Source: Heterocephalus glaber (Eukaryota; Chordata; Mammalia; Rodentia; Bathyergidae). From it: DNA of 64,000 nt. Location of the stretch: NCBI RefSeq assembly GCF_000247695.1, contig NW_004624805.1, forward strand, positions 6,639,212-6,703,211. The letters are read 5' to 3'. The notes under the pieces are model-generated. The model was not told the DNA's origin. It saw only the letters and a program-made list of their open reading frames with translations, and did not search any database. Shown in pieces: positions 20,673 to 32,712 of this stretch. Within the stretch, counting starts at the first letter, position 1. Every line of letters starts with the position of its first letter. The position numbers and the translations under genes were made by a program.

Positions 20673-22229
20673 ATCCAGTTTTGTTTAATGACTATTTGCC
20701 CAGGTACTCTGATTTGAAATACTTCTACTATACACTAAATTTTTATACATATTGGCTCACTATGCTATTCCATTACTATGTCTATTTCTTTTTATTGTCC
20801 CACTGTTTAAACTATTATAGCTTTTATGTTGCCACATTGTATTAACCATTGTAGTGTATCGTAATGTATTTTATATTTATTATTCTACATATTAAAACAC
20901 ATTATAAAGGTACTATCTTTCTCTATTCCTTTTCAAAATAGTTCTGGCTACTCTTTTAATTTCATAGTGGTCTGTAGATTACCATGCCCACTCGCCTTGC
21001 CTGCATCCTGCCCTCCAATTGATGGAGATATGTTTTGATTTATTGATCAATTGCTTTCCCTAAAGCAAAAAGATCAACGTTCTTTGAATATTACCTTATT
21101 GACTTGTAAAGATTTTCTGTTTTTGATTTATTGTGACTGAGTGAATGCTGTTTTTCTTACTTGATGTTTTCGTTTTTTATTTTAAGAGTATTCATTTTTA
21201 TATTACCTCAAAAACTGACTAATTCTTTAAATATTAATAACAGCTTTTCAGTTGAGAAACTTGATAGGTAAGGCAAAATTGAGCCCCACCGGTAATAGAC
21301 ATTATCAAAATTTAGAATCTGAAATAAGGTTTCAGCTGTCACTGAGGATATGCACATCTCTACAAATCTAACTATTTTTATTAGCTTTATGGGTTTTAAT
21401 TTTGTTCAATAGGAGTAATATAAACATTATGACTTAGAGTCTGCTTCCAGTTCACTGGTTAAAATGCTCTGTTTATGAGCACTGGTCTCCCTCTCTCTTT
21501 AATCATGAGTTTTCATCTTTGCATAGAGAAGAGCGATCTTCCCACTTCCTCCCTGCTTTCAGGTAATGAGGAGGATGAGAGAGCAACCAAGGTGCTGGGA
21601 ATGGCTTCCCCACAGGTACCAGGCCGCGTCTCTGCACGCACCTGCCATACCGACAGACACGTTTCTTAGGGAGTTTCAGTATGGTAACAGTGAAGTACAG
21701 TAGCTTTACCACACTTTCCTTTTTATAACACTTTTAATTATAGCAACAGTTTCAAAAATGATTTAAAGGCACGAAAGGGTCCAAAAGCCAAGCAGAAACT
21801 GCAAGAACATGTCGCATGTTTGAGTTTTCCTCTGAGGACACTCTCTAGGCACCCGCCCCTCCCCGGGTGAGGCAGATGGAAGTCAGAAGGAAAGTGTCAG
21901 TCTTACTGGATTAGGGTCTGGTCAAGGGATGAAAGATGGAGCTACTGAAGTCGCTGAATATTGAGGGCAATAATTTCCGCAGAGATGAAACCCTAAAAGC
22001 TGAACATAAGTTTCCTTCAAATCTTCTGCTGACTTTTCCAGGGTACATACATTGGGCAGATTCCAAGGAGCTTAGAAGAAATCGATAGCTAGAAAGCTAA
22101 AAAGGCTGAGCAAAGAGAGATTCCTGCTCTTGTGCACCAAAGAGCAAACAAAATTTGGAGTTTTGAAACCTGTAACTTAGAGGCACGGGGTAAATACCCC
22201 AGAGTTTTGTTTGAGGTTCTGAAAGGGCC
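20673..22229. other. Unrecognised AT-rich sequence
   Basis: 20700-21200 has the T-rich look of antisense L1 but no diagnostic segment was found. 21475-22060 is of average composition with no recognised gene. Confidence 0.3.
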
Positions 22230-22995
22230 TGTTGTATTAGTAAAGACTGTCCCAATACTGAGGAGTTCACTCTAGGAGTAAGGACAAGACCAAAATAAAC
22301 ATTCCCTAGATACGTATAAAACCAACCTTCCACAAGTTAAAGTTAATCAGCCATAATTTAACTGCCAGCTAGAACAAAACTCAACAGTCTTCAAGGAGCA
22401 AAAGATATTCCAAAGAGTCTAAAATGTATCATCCAGAATGTGCGGTATAATAATTTTTAAATTGCTATAAATCTGAAGAAACAGGCCAATGCAACTCATA
22501 GTTCAGAGAAAAATAGTCAATAGAAATATGTTAAGTTGACCAAGATGTTAGAATTAGCAGATACAAACATGAAGACAGCTGGGCTGGGGATTTAGCTCAG
22601 TGGTTGCAGTGCCTGTCTTGCAAGCACAAGGTCCCAAGTTCAATCCCCAGTACCAAAAAAAACCAAACAAACAAACATGAAAACAGCTATTATAAATGTA
22701 TTTAAGAGATTCAAGGGAAAGATGGCAATAATAGACACACAGCTGGGAGAATCTCAGCAGAAAAGTGGAAATCACATCAAAAGAAAATCAGATGGAAATT
22801 CTAAAGCTGACATGTATAATATCTGAAAATTTTAAAATTCCTGGATGGACTTAACAGTAGATTAAAGATAGAGAAAAAAATTATCTGTGAATTTGGACAC
22901 AAACCAATAAAAAGTATACAATCTGGAAAAAACAAAAATAAAAAAGAGAGAAAATATCTGAAGAACGAAAAGGAGGAAAAAGCAAAGAGAATGGG
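22230..22995 (+). mobile_element. Old L1 (L1M/HAL1-like) ORF1-region fragment
   Basis: 'tctcagcagaaaagtggaaa', 'cagatggaaattctaaagct' and 'ggatggacttaacagtagat' follow the ORF1 coiled-coil-coding part of ancient L1 or HAL1 elements. The frame is broken. A SINE interrupts it at 22581-22671. The left end is uncertain. Confidence 0.6.
22581..22671 (+). mobile_element. tRNA-Ala SINE inside an old L1
   Basis: Duplications caaacatgaaRacagct at 22564-22580 and 22672-22688 differ by one G/A change. The tail is (A)n with caaacaaa units. Confidence 0.9.
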
Positions 22996-23672
22996 GTGCA
23001 GAACTGCGACAGCCAAGAGGCAGCAAGCTGGATGTTGACTCCATTCAAATGCAGGATTTGGTCAGTGAAGTGATGTTTCTAGATTTCACAGTTGGCATGC
23101 TACTTCTCATGGCTCCAATCAGCTCTCAGAAAAGCATGGAAAAGACCTTGCTTCCACATGAACAACGTCATTTAGGCTGTCTCACCACTGCCTTCCAAGC
23201 CCATCGAAGACAGGTTCATCTTTCTTGGTCCAATTAAAATTTCATAAATGAGGGGAAAGTGCCTTGGGAGCACATATCATTTTTTCCAGAGGTTTTATCA
23301 ATGAAACTATCCTCTACTTCTCTAATAAAGGAGGGGATTATAAAAATTTGATGAGTAAATCATGGCACAGCCTGAAGATCATGAGACATTGGAAGAACTA
23401 TTGAGAAAGTGGTTCATATTACTGACCACTGATTCAAGCTGGCTGAGAGAAAAGCCCACCCAGAAAAATGATTAATGAACTGAAGAAAAAAAACAAATGT
23501 TTAGAAAGTGGTAACTTCAAAAAGGTCAAAGAAAAGATGTAGTCAGAATAAAGAAGTACCAACAACAACAAAAAAAAACTGGAAGGGAAAATGCTTTGCT
23601 TAAAGAATACAGGATTTGAGAGGCAGTCTACTTACAAAGAGTAGGAAACTTATGCAGACACAGTAGGGGAGC
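22996..23672. other. Unrecognised sequence
   Basis: Nothing could be named. A 62-codon frame at 23049-23237 shows no known domain. Confidence 0.35.
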
Positions 23673-23674
23673 AC

Positions 23675-24024
23675 TATGCTAGTCAGTTTCCTGTCATTGT
23701 AACAAAAATCCCTGAAATAATCAATTTACAAGGCAAGAAGGTTAAGTTTGGCTCATGGTTTCAGTGGCTTCAGTCCATGGTCACTTGGCCCTGTTGCTTT
23801 GGGCCAGTGACAGTTCAGTGCATCATGGAAAGAGCACATGGAAAATCAGCTGCTCACCTCATGGTGGCCAAGAAACAACAGGTACAGAGAGAGAAGAGGC
23901 AGTTATCCCAATCTCTAAATTTCTCCCATTTGGCCACATCTCCTAAAGGTTCCATCACCTCCCAATAGCGCCCCAGGCTTCCAATCATAACACATGTCTT
24001 TGGGAGATACTTCCAAACCATAGC
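23675..24024 (-). mobile_element. MaLR LTR, antisense
   Basis: 'ctagtcagtttcctgtcatt', 'ctcatggtttcagtggcttc', 'cacctcatggtggccaagaa' and 'ccatcacctcccaatagcgc' mirror the sense MaLR LTRs found elsewhere in the window. Solo. Confidence 0.65.
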
Positions 24025-24079
24025 AAGTACGTACAATCATTTGCATTCATTGATCCTTGACATTTTTCAAAACTGAGTT

Positions 24080-24895
24080 CTTGACTCCCTTTCCAAACCT
24101 AATGCTCCCTCATCCTTTCAAGTAGTACCTTCATTTGCCTCTTCGTGTCATATAAAAAACCTGGGAGTCATCCTCCCTCTCCCTCATCTTCACTTTCAAC
24201 CTATTGAGAACTGCTGATTCTTCTCTCTCCACAGCTATCATCCTACTTCAGGCCATCAGCATCTCTCTCCTGAATTATTCAAGTGGCTTCTTGTTTGACC
24301 TCTCTGATTCCACTCTAGTCTACCTTCAGATTTTCTCCGTGCGTCAACCATAGTGACCACTGAAGAACATAAATCAGATCTCCTTTACTTGCCAGCTTAA
24401 CACAATAGCTTCTATCGCACCTCATACACACTTTCCTATTTTTTAGTGCACAATCAGAACTGGTCTATTCCTCCAATCTCATCTCTCACGTCTCCACCTT
24501 GTTTATCATATTCCACTGACATCTGAATTTGATCTGCTGACATGAACACGGCAAGCTTTCTCTCTTCTACTTGGATGCTTTCGGGGGATGCTCTGTCTCC
24601 TTGGAGTGATTCCCTTCTCTTCCAAACTCAGCTTAAAGTGTGTCTTCCTTGGAAACACCTTCCCCGATCTCTCTGTCTAGAGTTTCTCCCCTTTGTGATT
24701 CTCCAGTGCCACATACTGTTTTGTTGCATTTAGGACAATTTGAAATTATGCACATTTTATTTTTTATTTACCATCTATACCACTAGAATATTGATCCAGT
24801 GAGGACAGTCACACCTGCTTTGTTTGCCTCTGTTTCCCCATTGGCTCAGGCTCTAGTGTATAGTAGGTGTTCAATAAAAACTTGATAAATGAATT
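24080..24895 (+). mobile_element. LINE-2 3' region
   Basis: About 800 bp follows the L2 3' part: 'tcagcttaaagtgtgtcttc', 'ggaaacaccttccccgatct', 'tattgatccagtgaggacag', and finally 'tagtaggtgttcaataaaaa' with 'tgataaatgaattgatag' at the end. Non-coding remnant. Confidence 0.65.
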
Positions 24896-26009
24896 GATAG
24901 AGTTGATTAGGCTATGTCCCCTTACCAGTTCAGTGGCTCTTCACTGAGTGGGTCCTGCAATCAACTGACTTCCTCCTCTTCCTCCGCATACTAATATCAG
25001 TGAGTGGAGAGGCCTCTGACAGGCTGAATTATAATAGTACATTTAAAATGCAGAAGGTATTTAGAGACTATGTGAAATAACTTTTAAAAAATTAGGGTGC
25101 AAATCACAAGGCAAGCAACGGCATGCTTAATATCATAGTATTATGTTTAACCCCAGTACTTGGTCTCATTCATGCTTATTTTAGTCAATCTGCCTGCAGT
25201 GGAAATTATAACACAAGCTAAAGATGATGTAAAAAAAAAAGTTTTCCGTTTGTTGGGGGGGTCTGCTATTATTTCTATGTAGAAAATTAGAGTAATTTTT
25301 ACTCTCATATTTCATGTCTTGGTGTTGCTGAGGTCACAGGCACTAATTCCAGGTTTTAAACATTTAGAAACAATACACTCTGCCCCACACTGTATAAGGG
25401 AATATGATGCTCCGGACTCACAGCTAACTGATCTGGCGTCTGCTTGTTGATTCAGCTGCAGTGCAGGTGTGAGTCACGCAAACTCCCTCTCCTTGATTTC
25501 CCTTCCCAACCACCAGAAGATGACAGATGACAGGGGGTTTTTTTATTCTTATAGAAATTAAAAGATCTGCAAATCTTAGTTTCATTCACACCATGCTTTC
25601 GTCAGCTTAGGTGACACTTGGGAGCCATGCACTGCCAGCTTTCCAAATGCTGTGTGTGCATGTGATTTAAAAGTTCCTAGTGGCTAATGCTGGTTACAGT
25701 GTTTCTATTTTCCATCCATCCCGCCTAGTGCTGTCCTAACTATATTTCATCCTCACTCTATTTAAGTGATTTATGATATAAATTAAAGTTGAAAGGATAT
25801 CATTTAAAATTTTTTTGAAGCATGGAAGTTTTAAAGTGACTATTTTACAGTTGGCAGCTCATACACAGTTTATAGTGTAAATAGTAACTTAGACTGTGAA
25901 TAGTAAATGCTGGCTAGAAATGATTGGATGTAGCTAGAAAATTTTATCAGATTGTTTAGTATATGTGTGTCTATGTGTAAAATTGACATTTTTGAACTAA
26001 ATTGTGGCA
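24896..26009. other. Unrecognised, apparently low-repeat sequence
   Basis: No mobile element or exon recognised over about 1.1 kb. This makes it one of the better candidates for conserved non-coding DNA in the window, though conservation cannot be seen from one sequence. Confidence 0.35.
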
Positions 26010-26180
26010 CATATTTTATAGTGTGTCAGTCACCACATTTAAGTCCCAAATAACTCTGCAAGGAAGGTATTATCATTTTCTTAATGAAGAGAAATCAAGA
26101 CATAGAGAAGTTAGGTATGGTGCCCAATGTGCTGCAGATTTAAATTTTATTTGGGTCTGGTTACAAGGATCATGCTTACG
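26010..26180 (+). mobile_element. MIR SINE remnant
   Basis: 'caaataactctgcaaggaag', 'tattatcattttcttaatga' and 'catagagaagttaggtatgg' match the MIR core with heavy divergence. Confidence 0.55.
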
Positions 26181-27278
26181 ACCCTGTGAGAATTCTACTT
26201 AACCCAGTGTGTTAGAATCGCAGTATTCTAGGACGTACTGTTCTAATTCCTGGGTTCTGCAATTATATGACCCTGTTTGGCACACATCATAAATCTTTAG
26301 CTGAAGTAAATCACTCAGAGGTAACAGGAAAAGCTTGCATGCAGTTCTGAGATGTTCCATTATGCAGCATTATACATTTGTGAAGCTGGAACAAGACAGG
26401 AACTACCTAAAGTCTGGTAAAAATTTCGCAGCGCAAATCATTTTAATCTTATATTTTGGAATGCAGATTTTCCGAAGAAGGCACTATTTCCATTTGACAA
26501 GAGACACACGTAGACACATTTTTATGCACATGTAACGGAGCTGCAATTGATGTTTTAAGTCTTTCTAGAAACAAGGAAAAGCAGAAGTTGTTTCCCAAAC
26601 ATCAAAACTCAGATGTACACATAAAAATTTGGGCTGAGAGAAATTTTTATGTGCAGTTGGAAGCCTGGGGAGAGGAGAGTGGCTGAGGACAGGTCATTGG
26701 CAGATGAGAAGAAAGAGGAAATGCAGGAAGAATTCTTAAAGTTTTAGAACCACCAAAGAAGAATTAGAGTGAACACTGCCATACAAAATACAATAGAGAA
26801 AGAAAACTTGATCAAGCAAACTCCAACACGATACAGTACACCCAGAACCTTCGTCAGCATCACTACTGAACACCCAGCCGCTGACCACAACCGCTGAATC
26901 CAGGATGAGACGCAGCCGCAGGGTCTGTTTGAAGCTACTGTTTTCTCTCTTTTTTTTCCTGTAGTTGCCAAGCAACACATTCACCTCAGCGCTCTTTCCC
27001 GCGGCTTTTCCCTCTGTATTTATTTATATTCAGGTCCATGTGCTTGACATTGATTTGTTCAGATACAAATGATTTTGTGCATTCGTAGATACACAAAATT
27101 ACATAAAATGCTTCGTGGAACGCTAACAGTCACAATTTCTTCTCATGAACATCTATTTCACCCAATCTTTTCTTTTCTTTATGAATTTAAGTATTTAGTT
27201 CAAACAGTTGGATTCTGGTTCAAGACAACAGACTGAGCACACATATTTTCTTTCTCTCCCTTCTAAGATCCTATTGCA
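26181..27278. other. Unrecognised sequence
   Basis: Nothing could be named. 26590-26660 holds two near-inverted copies of an aaaaatt.tatgtgcag-type string, which may be chance. Confidence 0.3.
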
Positions 27279-27292
27279 ATGGGATAAATTAT

Positions 27293-27548
27293 TTTTTTTC
27301 TGTTATCTAAATTTAAAAAAATGTATTAGTCCATGTTTGTAGTACATAATGTTTACATTCCCCTTGGGAAGTCGGTACATGTACATAACACCTCTCAATT
27401 ATTTTTTCATCCCTTTTCCTCTCTCCCTATGACCTGTTATCTTTTATTTTGCTCTTTATTTATACTGTGTGCGTCTCGTACAGGAGAAACCTTGTGATAT
27501 TTAAGCTTGTATGTCTGACTTACTTCACTTAACTTTATGTCTCAAGGT
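27293..27548 (-). mobile_element. 5'-truncated L1 3' end
   Basis: The reverse complement of the L1 3' UTR ('tgtattagtccatgtttgta', 'aagtcggtacatgtacataa') is enclosed by atgggataaattat (27279-27292) and atgggataaaatat (27549-27562), a 14-bp target duplication with one mismatch. Confidence 0.75.
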
Positions 27549-27574
27549 ATGGGATAAAATATATTTCCAAGTTC

Positions 27575-27942
27575 TATTAGTTACGTATTGTGCAACAAAT
27601 CACACATAAACCTGGGGCTAACACAACAAACATTGTTTGAATCTCACAGTTCGTGTGGATCAGAAATTAGGGACCCGTCATCTGAGAGTTTCTAGGTTAG
27701 AATGTGTCGGGAGGTTGCGACCAAGAGGTCAGCTGGGATTTGGCCACCTGAAGGTCTGAAAGGGCCTGAGGTGCCACCATCAAGCACGTTCACACGGCTA
27801 CTGGTAGGGACCTCTGTTCTTCCTCAAGGATCGCGCCAGAGACCTGCTTGGGTGTCCCCTGAGACAGCACCCGGCTCCCCTCAGGGAGTGAGGGCAAGGC
27901 AAAGCCACAGGTCTCGGGTGGCCTAGCATGGCAGTCACAGGC
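27575..27942. mobile_element. Ancient interspersed repeat, family not identified
   Basis: 'attgtgcaacaaatcacaca', 'gtttgaatctcacagttcgt' and 'aggttgcgaccaagaggtca' resemble an old mammalian repeat containing 'gtgggtcaggaattcgg' and 'gcagtcaagatgtcagcc', which I cannot name with confidence. Confidence 0.4.
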
Positions 27943-28388
27943 TGTTGGTTTTCCTCTGGACGCCCCAGAAGCTTCTCGCAATCACAGGCGGGACCTTTGG
28001 AAGGTAATGAGATCGGTTGGTTGGTTTACAGCTGACTTGTTGTTGGGAGGTGGGGTCTAGTGGAGCAGGCAGCTCACTGGGGGCGTGGCCTGGAAGGGTA
28101 CCTCCCTCCTGCTCCTCCCTTCTCCCTTCTCTCTTCTCCCTTCTCTCTCCTCTCTTCTCCCTCTGCCCTTCTCTCTTCCCTCCTCTCTCTCTCTCCCTGC
28201 TTCCCAAGGCCATGAGGAGAGCAGCTTTTCCTCTTTTCCTCTGCGATGCCCTCTGCCATGCTACCGTGCCCTGGAGCCAGCCAACTATACACCGAAACCT
28301 CTACAAACTGTGAGCCAAAGTAAACTTTCCTCTTTTAAATTGCAGGTGTTGGATCTTGTGTCTCAGCAATAAGAAAGTGACTAAGACA
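27943..28388 (+). mobile_element. MaLR-like LTR with a pyrimidine tract
   Basis: The right part matches the LTRs at 633 and 37843 ('aacctctacaaactgtgagc', 'gcaggtgttggatcttgtgt', end 'agtgactaagaca'). A 100-bp C/T-rich tract (28098-28197) lies inside. Open frames of 72-98 codons here are by-products of that tract. No matching 5-bp duplication was found, so the left end may be damaged. Confidence 0.65.
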
Positions 28389-28700
28389 TCATCATTTCTG
28401 CCATCTTCTATTCGTCACACAGACTAACCTGAATAAAATGGGAGAGAGAACTATATGAGGATATAGATACCAGGATTTTGTGGGGCAACCTGGAGGCTGG
28501 CTACCACAAAATGATAAATCCAAGGAGCAGAGTAAAAGGCAAATCCACAAATTATGAGAAATAATCAATCATATGATAAACCACAAAGCTTGGTGGTAGT
28601 CTAATTTATAGCTAAAGATAACTGAAACAATGTCCACACAAACACTGTCAGTCCGGAACTTTGAACTGTGTCAGGGGCATCCTGACCAAGTGAAAGAAAG
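28389..28700. other. Unrecognised sequence
   Basis: No element or gene recognised. Confidence 0.35.
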
Positions 28701-28702
28701 AT

Positions 28703-28880
28703 TGATCAGGGCGTGGAGGCACACACCTGTAATCCCAGCATCTGGGGAGGCTGAGGTAGCAGGACTGCAAGTTCAAGTCCTGCCTGGGCAACTTAGTGAG
28801 ACCTTGTCTCAGAATGAAAAATATGAAAAGTGCTGGAGATGCAGCTCAGGGGAAGGCCCTAGCACAACAATGACAAAAAA
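28703..28880 (+). mobile_element. Dimeric B1-ID SINE
   Basis: The B1 half reads 'ggcgtggaggcacacacctg', 'taatcccagcatctgggg', 'gcaagttcaagtcctgcctg' and 'gagaccttgtctca'. The ID half is the shorter 'ctggagatgcagctcagggg' to 'aaggccctagcac', then an A-rich tail. This is the clearest B1-dID copy in the window. Confidence 0.8.
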
Positions 28881-29488
28881 CAGTAAACATTTTGTGAAGT
28901 AGAAAACAGGTGCTAAGTAGTTTAAGCATTATGCTCTATGTGAGCTCAACAACCCAACTTTGCCATAACAGCACAAAAGAATCTGTAGGGGGGAAAAAAA
29001 CCATAAATTGTGTAGTGTTTTCTAATAAAACTTTATTTACAAAGACAGGCAGCGGGCTGGATTTGTCCAGTGAGCTGTGTTTGCCACGCCCCCCAGAGCA
29101 TCACGGTCCTTGGCCACGTGGCTCCGTTCTGTGATGAGGCCACTAATGCCCGATGGGACTCGGTTCTAAACCTTGCAAATCTGTCGAGAAGATAAATTCA
29201 CAGCTATTTGCTGCATTCATCAAGTGAGGAGGGAAGTTTGGAGGTGCTACCAGCCATCAGGCTAATGGGGAGGGATTATGCCTAAAACGCGCTAACACTG
29301 TAGACTACAGTCGAGTTGCTGGAGAGAGGAAAACCTAGCCACAATATTTGGACCCTTGGAGCCAGGTGTGTAGGAAGCCATCTCTATTTTTGGACTTTTC
29401 TAGTACTTGAGCTTATATATTTTTCATTCTTTTAAGCCTATTTAAGTTGAATTATCAAGCATTTGTAAACAGGTGAGTCATTTATTTT
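28881..29488. other. Unrecognised sequence
   Basis: Nothing named. It includes an A-rich run near 28988-29000. Confidence 0.3.
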
Positions 29489-30900
29489 TTTTATTCCCTC
29501 CTTCATCCAACAAATATTGGTTGAGTCCTCCAATATACAAAGCACTGCACTCAGGAGCTGGGAATACACAAGTATATAAAGCAAACGAGTCCTCTGCACT
29601 CAGGATCCTTATACTCCAGTGGAAAGAGTCAGGTAGCAAACATATTAAGTACACAAATGCTGGAACTTCGGATTCTGTGACACAGTGGCCACTTGGAGAA
29701 AGTGGTCAGGGGAAACTTCACCGAGGAGAGGCCAGAATGGTGTGCGGGAGCCAGCCACGAGAAACACCTGCGAGAAAAGTGTTCCGTTCAGAGAAACCAG
29801 CAAGTCCAGAGCCTGGAGACAGGAATGGGCGGGAGGGTTAGGGGCTGCAGGAAGCCTAGCGAGAATAAGGCATGCTAGGAGGCCAGGGGTGGTGCAGGGG
29901 AGATAGAAGGGGGACGGAGGCTGGGCAGGAGGTTACAGTTTCAGGGTTTTCCCCTTAAGCGTGACAGGAGCCACTAAAGCTTTCTTTTGCTTTGCTTTGT
30001 CGCGGTTGGTTTTCACAGGAAATGATGCCGATTTCATATGTACCATTTCGCTGGTTGCTGTGGAAGAGAAAGAATGAAAATGGAGACAATTCGGAGGCTA
30101 CTGTAGAAGTGCAGATGAGAGCTCCAAGGCAGGTCGGACCAGGATGGGAACTGGTGTTGATGGTGGGAGTGGATGGACTTGGGGTGTATTTTAAAAGGAA
30201 GAAAAAAGTAACCCCTACTGACGGATTGTGTTGGGCGGGTGAAAGGAAGACAGGAATCCATTGTGCATTCTAGTTTGTGATATAAGTAACTAAAATGTGA
30301 TTCGGTGAGAAAAGAATGATTATGGACGGAGTGGGTTTGGTAGAGGGGCTGAGAACTGACAGGATGATTTTGGCTTGGTTAAGACTGAGATGTCTGTAAG
30401 ATATCCAGGTGTCTGTAGAAATAAACATCTGAATACTCTGGACAGCTGTTCAGCGAAGATAGAAGTGTGGGACTCATCAGCAGAGAAATTGTGCTTGAAG
30501 CTGTAGAAGCTTTGAGGAGAAGAGGGCTGAGGGCCGAGCTCTGGGCATGCCAGGTCCTTGCACAGATAGAGGTCAAAGTGAAGAGAAGGAGCAAGTAGAG
30601 AAAACTGAAAAGGAGTGGCCAGTGAGGTTGGAAGCAGACCGGAAGCACGGGCATCTCAGAGGCCAAGATGGAAAACGGGGACAGGAGGCCATCGAGCACA
30701 CGACAGCAATGCTGTGAGGGAGGACTCGGACTGCTGATTGGATGTAGCACAGGGGAAACCTCTGGTGACTGTAGCAGAAAGGGTGTCAGTGTCACACGAC
30801 TGGGAGGACAAAAGCATTAGAGGCTGGACTGGACACAAGCACAAGCCAGGCTAGGGGGTAGAAGCAATGACCACAGGCAAATTTTTGAAGCGATTAGAAG
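29489..30900 (-). mobile_element. Long LINE-2-like remnant, antisense
   Basis: It starts 'tcatccaacaaatattggtt' and 'gagctgggaatacacaagta' (L2 3' end reversed). Along 1.4 kb it keeps landmarks I associate with the same ancient repeat: 'tgagatgtctgtaagatatc', 'gggactcatcagcagagaaa', 'gccgagctctgggcatgcca' and 'aggagtggccagtgaggttg'. The frames of 122 and 138 codons inside it have no domain. The family name is tentative for the part beyond 29900. Confidence 0.5.
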
Positions 30901-30972
30901 TGTTTTAAGTGTAGGATTATGCCAAGTGTGAGGACTCTTGGAATCCATATGGTCATAAAATTTCGGAAAGAA

Positions 30973-31061
30973 GGGCCGGGGATTTAGCTCGGTGGTTCTG
31001 CCACCTGCCTTTCAGGCACAAGGTCCCGAGTTCAATCCCCGGTACCAAAAAAAAAAAAAAA
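30973..31061 (+). mobile_element. tRNA-Ala SINE, left arm of an inverted pair
   Basis: The complete copy runs gggccggggatttagctcgg to 'gttcaatccccggtacc' plus A15. It is flanked by ggaaagaa on both sides. Confidence 0.9.
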
Positions 31062-31103
31062 TTGGAAAGAAAACAGAGGATGGTAGAAAATGGAAGAATT
31101 TTT

Positions 31104-31200
31104 GTTTGTTTGTTTGTTTGTTTTTTGGTACCAGGGATCAAACTCGGGTCCTTGTGCTTGTGCAGCAGGCGGCAAAACCACTGAGCTAAATCCCCAGCCC
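31104..31200 (-). mobile_element. tRNA-Ala SINE, right arm of an inverted pair
   Basis: The tail is (gttt)n plus T6, then ggtaccagggatcaaactcg and 'gtgcagcaggcggc' (TGCGCAA-type subfamily). Duplications are ggaagaattttt at 31092-31103 and 31201-31212. Confidence 0.9.
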
Positions 31201-31329
31201 GGAAGAATTTTTTTAAATAGAAAATTCTACAAAGAACAAACTGCAAACATCTCCTATTTGTATGTAGGAAAGTATGCAAATGAAATTCCAGAACTCGTAT
31301 CTTCTGGAAATCCAGAACACATATCATTC

Positions 31330-32460
31330 CTAATGATAACAGAAATATTGGAATAAGGATGCAATGAAGACTGTCAACACTGTTGGTGCTGGAGTGCGAG
31401 CCAATGCAGTAGATGCAAGAAATGAAGTGAGAGGTAATATTTGAAAGGAAGAGGGGTTTTCATTGTTTACGTGCAGTAAAATCACTGGTGTGATGGTATC
31501 TGTGAATCAGTTCTCTAAATGTGGGTGCCAGGGTGACTGTTGGCTGATATTCTTGCTTGCATCAGTGAGAAAAATGAAAGTGAAAGAACTTGTTCAAACT
31601 TCAATGCTGTGAGCAACTTCTTGATTAAATTGAAAAATGGCTTTCTAATACTCAAGATTATATCCTTATTTTTGTGCTAATTACAATGTAGTGACTACAG
31701 ACGTGACATACTTTTAAGTTTAACCTCCTGTATTAATATTTCTCCATTACTTTAAGTCTAGACAATCAACAAGACAGTAAATCAGGATCCAATTTGTAAT
31801 ATTTGCTGATTTCTGCAAAATATCATGAAGCATTTCCAGTGTGGTTGCTTTAAAGCTGTCAAAGCAACACCACTGAATGTGAAAATGGAAAAGGTACATA
31901 GTAGTTTATAAATAATTTCCATCATACAGAAATAGTATAAATAAGTAACCTAAAGATCATAGATAATAAAATGTAAAATAATTAGGACATAATGAGCTTT
32001 GTGCGTTTATGCAATCTATTATAATTCATATTTTATATAAACTAATATACATTTTATATAATTTAATTTTAAATAATTGCTGTTTAATAATCACCTCACA
32101 CAATTCCAAAAGTTTAATAATTGACTGTTAGGAACTGGCAAACTTGAGCTGTAGCAATTATATAATTGTGTATCTAGAAAATCAGAGAATTCAATGGAAA
32201 ATACACGTAAAATGTCCCCTTCTGCCCTTGGCTAGAGAGCTTTCCTGAATATGCAGCCTCTTGGCAGGGATACATCTTCAGCTACGGGCGCTCCTCCTCT
32301 TAAGGGGCTGTGTCCTGCTAAACTCATTGCGGGATGAAAATGTGCCAAGTCAAAAATACACTAACAACACCTCTCCTAGGGAGCATCATAGCATAACCTG
32401 GCCTGTTTTCAATGTGCTCAGAACATGAACACCAGCCTACAGTTGGAAAAAATTGCCTAA
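31330..32460. other. AT-rich unrecognised sequence
   Basis: No element or gene recognised. Strongly A/T-rich at 31900-32200. Confidence 0.35.
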
Positions 32461-32463
32461 TAC

Positions 32464-32545
32464 CAGCCGGGGACATAGCTCAGTGGGAGAGCCCATGCAG
32501 AGCATGCTGGGGACCCTAAGTTCCTCAGCACCCCTCAAAAAATTG
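32464..32545 (+). mobile_element. Older ID-type SINE
   Basis: 'agccggggacatagctcagt' followed by 'gggagagcccatgcagag' and a diverged B box. Confidence 0.65.
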
Positions 32546-32605
32546 AACACAAACTTTATTTTCTAATAAGGTGTTTAATGTCTCATTTTGTTGAATACCT
32601 GCATC

Positions 32606-32607
32606 AA

Positions 32608-32675
<68 letters not shown>

Positions 32676-32712
32676 GTGGAGGGGGAGGGGAGAGGGGAGG
32701 GAGGGGGAGGGG
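32606..32712 (+). repeat. (GAAA)n microsatellite joined to a G/A-rich tract
   Basis: About 17 gaaa units (32606-32674) run directly into a (g)nag-type purine block up to about 32712. The plus strand is nearly free of pyrimidines for about 105 bp. Confidence 0.9.

Noticed and set aside
20700..21200. Further antisense L1 sequence
   Set aside because: It is T-rich in the right way but I found no diagnostic L1 segment, so it is left as unrecognised.
23245..23300. U6 snRNA-like string near 'gagcacatatcattttttcc'
   Set aside because: Only a few bases agree with U6. The rest does not align.
28017..28372. Frames of 72-98 codons on both strands
   Set aside because: They are produced by the C/T-rich tract inside a MaLR LTR.
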